64,000 nucleotides of DNA from Symsagittifera roscoffensis (taxonomy: Eukaryota > Xenacoelomorpha > Acoela > Convolutidae), in NCBI RefSeq assembly GCF_963678635.1, contig NC_087068.1, positions 59,257,896 to 59,321,895 of the forward strand, in the 5' to 3' direction. Shown piece after piece: positions 59,990-64,000 of this stretch. The notes under the pieces are model-generated. The model was given only the letters and a program-made list of their open reading frames with translations, did no database searches and had not been told where the DNA came from. A program made the position numbers and the translations under genes. Each line of letters opens with the position of its first letter. Position 1 is the stretch's first letter.

Positions 59990-61150
59990 TTTGAGTATAC
60001 GCAGACAGCCCCAAATTACAGGGTTCCTTATTACAAGTTTTGCGAAGTTTTTTATTCAAGTTTTTTTGCAACTCCTGAGAGTACTTTTACAGTACCCAAC
60101 TACAACGTTGGGAAAATCAAAGAAAAAGAAAAGATATTTTTGGAAACCAGAAAAAACGTCACACCTCAAAAACTACCAAGATTTAAGCAGTCTTATTTGA
60201 AAGCATTATACGAAATCCTTGACAGTAATCTGACAGCACTCAACTACAGGATTGGGAATCTCAATTTTGTGAATTATTTCGTAATTTGAGTTTTCTGAAA
60301 ATTTCTGAAAAAATCACAAAAATCGTCGTAAAGTTGGAAAAAATCACAAAAATCTCGTTAAGTTGGAAGCTTGAGCATTCTTAATTGAAAGCTAAATTCA
60401 CCACCTCTGAGGTTACTCTGACAGCCCCCAACTAAGGGTTAAGAATTTCAGATTTTTAATAAAGGTTTACATTAACTTTTCGGAGTTTTTTATGAAAAAT
60501 GACAAAAAAAAAACGTCATACCTGGAAAACTATAAGGTTTTGAGCTGTCATATTTGGAGGCAAATATTGAAACACCTGAGATTACCCTGAAAGAGCCTCA
60601 CTATAGAGATGGGAACTTCAAATTTGGTGACACTTTTTATATCTAAGTTCTCGGAAAATTCCTAAAAACTTCATATCTCGAAAACTACTAAGATTTGAGC
60701 AGTCATATTTAGAGGCAAGATTCGCAACCCCTGAGAATAATCTCAGTTTCCAACAAAAGGATTGAGATCTTCTCAAACTTTTCAAATTTTTTAAAATCTA
60801 AGTTTTTTTTTGAAACTTTTTGAAAAAATCAAAAAGAAAACGTCATATATCGAAAACTACAAGGATTTGAGAAGTGAGATTTGTAGGCAAAAATTGCAAA
60901 CCCTGATAGTACCCTGACGGCACCCAACTACATTGTGAGAATTTCAAACATTGAGAAACTTTTAAAAGTAAATTTTCTAGAAATATTTTAAAAAATCTCG
61001 AAAATTGCTATATCTCGTAAACTAAGAGGATTTAGTTATTCATATATGGAGGTAGAATCGCAAAACCTGGGAGAGCCTTGACAACATCCCACTATTGTTT
61101 TGCTAATTTCAAACTTGATGAAATAAACACTGAATTTAAACAGGAAAATC
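59990..61150. repeat. Diverged ~165-bp tandem repeat
   Basis: A unit recurs about seven times, marked by variants of 'ctgacagcacccaactaca' at roughly 60,094, 60,233, 60,421, 60,590, 60,744, 60,916 and 61,080 (spacing 139-188). Each unit also contains 'tctcgaaaactac' and 'tcatatttggaggcaa'. Units are strongly diverged, so it is an old array. Two more units lie at about 63,540-63,830. Confidence 0.75.
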
Positions 61151-61446
61151 GAAAAAAACTTGACCATTGCAATATACGATATATCTTAAACGTGCAGAAA
61201 TTCTGTTGTTAAACATGGAAACATAATACGTGGAAAAGGCTAAAATATGGCGAGATAGTGAAGCACACATTTAAATATATAATAGCTTTCAAATAAAAAA
61301 CCTGGATCAAAAAGAAGCTTTTATTTTGTGACCTCTATACTTTGTCCGTTCCATAGTGGAGTTTGCCTTCCTTTTAACAAAGTAAACGTGCAGAAGAAAT
61401 CAAAAAACAAACCGCAAAATAAACAAATTATGGCCTGAACAAATGT

Positions 61447-62047
61447 ACACTAGTGGGCAAAAATAAGCGCAAATTCTAGACTTTACTGTAAAATGCCCGT
61501 TTTCTATGTACATTTTGGGCAACAATTTCCTTCGCAGTTCAGTTAAAATTTTTACATTGACCGAGAGAAAATGATCAGAGCTAACATCTGTGAAAGTATC
61601 AATATTTGGTTTTAAATGACTTACCAATGTAATCCGGGTCTGAAAGTGCCAGTTTTCCTCATCTGCTTTAAGTTTTTTGATTCGCGTGAATAAGTAACAA
61701 AGGTCTGAATTTTGTAAAAATTTCACACTGATTGTTTCCATTTTCTCGCTAAGAGTGTTTCACGTTGTATGAACAATTTTTTTACTCCGCTTACTCAAGA
61801 AAGATTTCACTACGATGCAAAACTCAGAGCAGATGAGGAAATCTGGCACTTTCAGACCCGGATTACATTGGTAAGTCATTGAAACCAAATATTGATACTT
61901 TCACAGATCGTAGCTGTGGTCATTTGATCTCGGACAATGTTAAAATTTTACTGAATATTGAAAGAAATGTTGTCCAAAATGTAAATTGAAAACAGGCAAT
62001 TTACCGAGTAAAATCCTGAATTTGCACTTAAATTTGTCCTTTAGTGT
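61447..62047. mobile_element. Foldback element inside a family B repeat
   Basis: About 600 bp with long inverted arms (61,447 to about 61,675, and about 61,830 to 62,047). For example 'agtgccagttttcctcatc' pairs with 'gatgaggaaatctggcact'. Ends read 'cactagtgggcaaaaataag' and, inverted, 'cactaaaggacaaatttaag', reminiscent of Tc1/mariner-group ends. Family B sequence resumes on both sides. Confidence 0.75.
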
Positions 62048-63098
62048 GAATTCTTTTCCTGAAAAAAAATCATCACGACCTATAAAACAGTTTCCACTAC
62101 GTTCATCGACTCGTAGATATTTCAGTCCAGAAAAACTACAATTGGAAGATTACGTCTCAAATGGCATAATTCCCATATGGCAAAAAAAATGGAAAATTTC
62201 GCAAATGGCATAAATTTTACGCAATTGTTGCATCAGAAGCTTCATTTAGAATTTCCATCATCATGAAAGTTTTTTAAAAAATTAAGACACTTAAAAGCGA
62301 GAACAAAATCTGAATTATTTCTTAGAATTTTTGTGTGCTATTAGTTTTTCACACCATTCACAGAAAAAACGACATTTTGTTGTAAAAAAAAAACATTGTG
62401 GTCTAAGCATTCTGTGCTAATTGCACAGCAAGTGAACGCCCCCTTCGAGAGAAAAAGTGTTTTGTGTCACTTCCACTTAGTGTCACTTGAACATCAACCA
62501 GCTATCATTGTTTATTCATTGTTTTTTTCCCGATACTTAGTTTTTTATGATGCACCGTTTTGAAACTATTTACCTTCCAACAAATCGAATTCCATGTGTT
62601 CAACTGATTCGCGTGGCATTAAATTCCCTGAAGATATAAATAACAAATATAAGACTAAGGCATGTTATTAAAATCAAAAAACACAATTACCGAATGAATG
62701 AATATAAAAAACACTGAATTTCCCTTTGCTGTGTTACCATTATACAAATGACACAAAATCAGGCGGTGTACAATTTTAGTGTATCTTATAATGTATTAGC
62801 AGCGTTAAAATTGCAAATTCAAACAAACATTTTCGCACACTTCTGTGCATCCTCAGGTTTCAAAAATCCAATCTATCTGTACAAAATTATCAAAGATCGT
62901 AAAAAGTGTCATACACATGATTATTTCAAAACTTAAAAAACTTAACCAATCACAACTTCACAATTATTAATAAAATTGATTTTTTTTGGCTCAAAATCCA
63001 TATTACAAGTACAAATTTATAACCACATCAAATGGAATTAACGTGGAGAAAACTCCCGGGGGCAGCGGGGCAGATGGGAATGTATCCAATGTATCCAA

Positions 63099-63230
63099 TC
63101 ATCGGTGGTGGATCAGTTCATTTACAAGAAGCGGGTCCGGGTCGCTTTTGAACGTCTCAATAATAGCTGCAGCATTTCCCATTTGCACTGCTACTCCCAA
63201 ACGTTGTCTTAGATATTCAGTTGCTCTCTT
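63099..63230 (-). CDS. Last coding exon of an unrecognised gene
   Basis: Forty-three codons plus TGA, read from a good acceptor ('ttctttctag|aagaga'). The peptide 'RATEYLRQRLGVAVQMGN' continues 'AAAIIETFKSDPDPLLVNEL' and ends in HHR. It is strongly helical and protein-like, and the stretch is more GC-rich than its surroundings. I do not recognise the family. The rest of the gene would lie to the right of the window. The pyrimidine tract of the acceptor is the TTTC tail of a LINE fragment. This could be a chance ORF, but composition, splice site and a clean stop argue against that. Confidence 0.5.
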   Translation of the reverse strand, partial: KRATEYLRQRLGVAVQMGNAAAIIETFKSDPDPLLVNELIHHR

Positions 63231-63231
63231 C

Positions 63232-63370
63232 TAGAAAGAAAGAAAGAAAGAATTTATTTCTTCAGATATGATGCATACAAAAACATTTAACAATCAAACA
63301 TGCGAACAAAATCTACAAAGCATCAATTAATCATCTGAAGAGGATAGACAAAGGTCAAAGATATGACCAC
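63232..63370 (-). mobile_element. 3' end of a LINE related to LINE-1
   Basis: Read on the minus strand it shares 'gtctatcctcttcagat', then a variable stretch, then 'ctgaagaaataaattctttc' and a TTTC tail with the LINE-1 3' end (31,030-31,158). It is strongly 5'-truncated, and its tail abuts the acceptor of the exon at 63,230. Confidence 0.85.
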
Positions 63371-63539
63371 TGGGTGTCTACAACAACCAGTTCAGTACAA
63401 CAAACAAGAACTGAAAACCAGTATAAGTGAACTGAAGACAAGTATATGTAAATAAAATTAGAAGAGCCTAAATTTAAGTGTTACCTTTTGTGTTATGGTG
63501 TTGCAATTGTGCCTTTGTTATAATCTTCAAAAACCCTGG

Positions 63540-63830
63540 TATCTCGAAATTTCTAAAGTCTTAGAAGCTCATCATCTTTTCAGCCAGTATTCAGAGCCTC
63601 ATATGAGGTTCTGACAGCATCCAGTGACAGACGTAATGAGAAAAAAAAACAAAAAAACAAAAATTTTTCTCTCTCAAATCCGTCTAAGTACATGAGAAAA
63701 TCAAAATTTTCATAAAAATGTCGATATCTCGAAAACTAGCAAGTTTTAGATGCTCATATTTTCGCATTAGAATCCGAAGCTAAAAAGGGTTTCTGATAGC
63801 ACACAACTCAAGGGTTAAATATTTAGCATT
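63540..63830. repeat. Two isolated units of the ~165-bp satellite
   Basis: Contains 'tatctcgaaaactagcaag' and 'ctgatagcacacaactcaag', plus an earlier unit with 'ggttctgacagcatccag'. They match the array at 59,990-61,150 but lie 2.4 kb away from it. Confidence 0.6.
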
Positions 63831-63956
63831 GAACAGAAACGGGAAATTATTTAAACACATTTTGTACTAATTCATAATTACCAAGAATGTAGTTATCTCT
63901 AAACTTATGAACAAATAGAATTTCATCATTTCTATCCATAAGTTGTGATAAATTTG

Positions 63957-63982
63957 TGTGATAAACTTATTAAATAGTTTCA
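63957..63982 (+). other. 26-bp match to the LINE-1 5' leader
   Basis: Identical to 26,694-26,719 ('tgtgataaacttattaaata' plus 'gtttca') and then diverges. It may be the first bases of another LINE copy that continues beyond the window. Confidence 0.45.
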
Positions 63983-64000
63983 TATGTTATGACTGATCCT

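Larger units (their letters stand above)
57288..63098. other. Spacer upstream of the Patched-domain gene
   Basis: It should contain the promoter of the Patched-domain gene, but no core element could be placed. Contents: a family A left-end fragment (57,838-57,960), a decayed tRNA-like element (about 58,430-58,560), a family B copy split by an 838-bp insertion (58,915-59,046 and from 59,885), a diverged satellite (59,990-61,150), and a second family B copy (about 61,240-62,120) split by a foldback element. Confidence 0.5.

Overview
The window is nuclear DNA of an animal. It is AT-rich, its genes are split by many introns, and it is packed with interspersed repeats. I cannot name the species. 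The clues to a metazoan are a WASH-complex gene, a 12-pass Patched-domain gene, Jockey/CR1-type LINEs with apurinic-type endonuclease and reverse transcriptase, and a hAT-type MITE. Coordinates of spliced exons were derived by hand from reading-frame continuity, splice sites and protein similarity.

Three host genes lie on the minus strand. (1) Nine exons of WASHC5 (strumpellin) run from 14,546 down to 2,145 and continue past the left edge. (2) A complete 16-exon gene runs from 57,287 to 19,339 and encodes a 916-residue Patched-domain/sterol-sensing-domain (RND-superfamily) membrane protein; its phases agree at every junction. (3) The last coding exon of an unrecognised gene lies at 63,230-63,099, its upstream exons being beyond the right edge. 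WASHC5 and the Patched-domain gene are tandem, 4.8 kb apart. Three of the 24 donors I could place are GC rather than GT.

The introns and spacers hold the mobile DNA. A nearly intact LINE (LINE-1 here, plus strand, 26,681-31,158) split an older repeat in intron 10 of the Patched-domain gene. A second LINE (LINE-2, minus strand, about 34,091-40,660) in intron 8 was itself split by a third, more GC-rich non-LTR element (plus strand, 36,532-39,236) that carries a reverse transcriptase with C-terminal zinc fingers and has a 14-bp target-site duplication. Intron 2 holds a decayed LINE with a 1.3-kb tandem duplication. Other elements are a hAT MITE with a perfect 8-bp duplication (47,357-47,760), two long foldback elements (46,222-46,772 and 61,447-62,047), an 838-bp unclassified insertion (59,047-59,884) and a diverged ~165-bp satellite (59,990-61,150).

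Four short repeat families recur and are named here only for convenience. Family A (~340 bp, up to ~730 bp) has a tRNA-like module in its middle. Family B (~450-550 bp) has ends that form an inverted pair. Family C ends in a small hairpin. Family D (~560 bp or more) begins with a hairpin shared with family A. The most interesting points are the UGA-CUAG junction between the two LINE-2 ORFs, the GC donors with a GT decoy 4 nt downstream, and places where a repeat forms part of a splice site.
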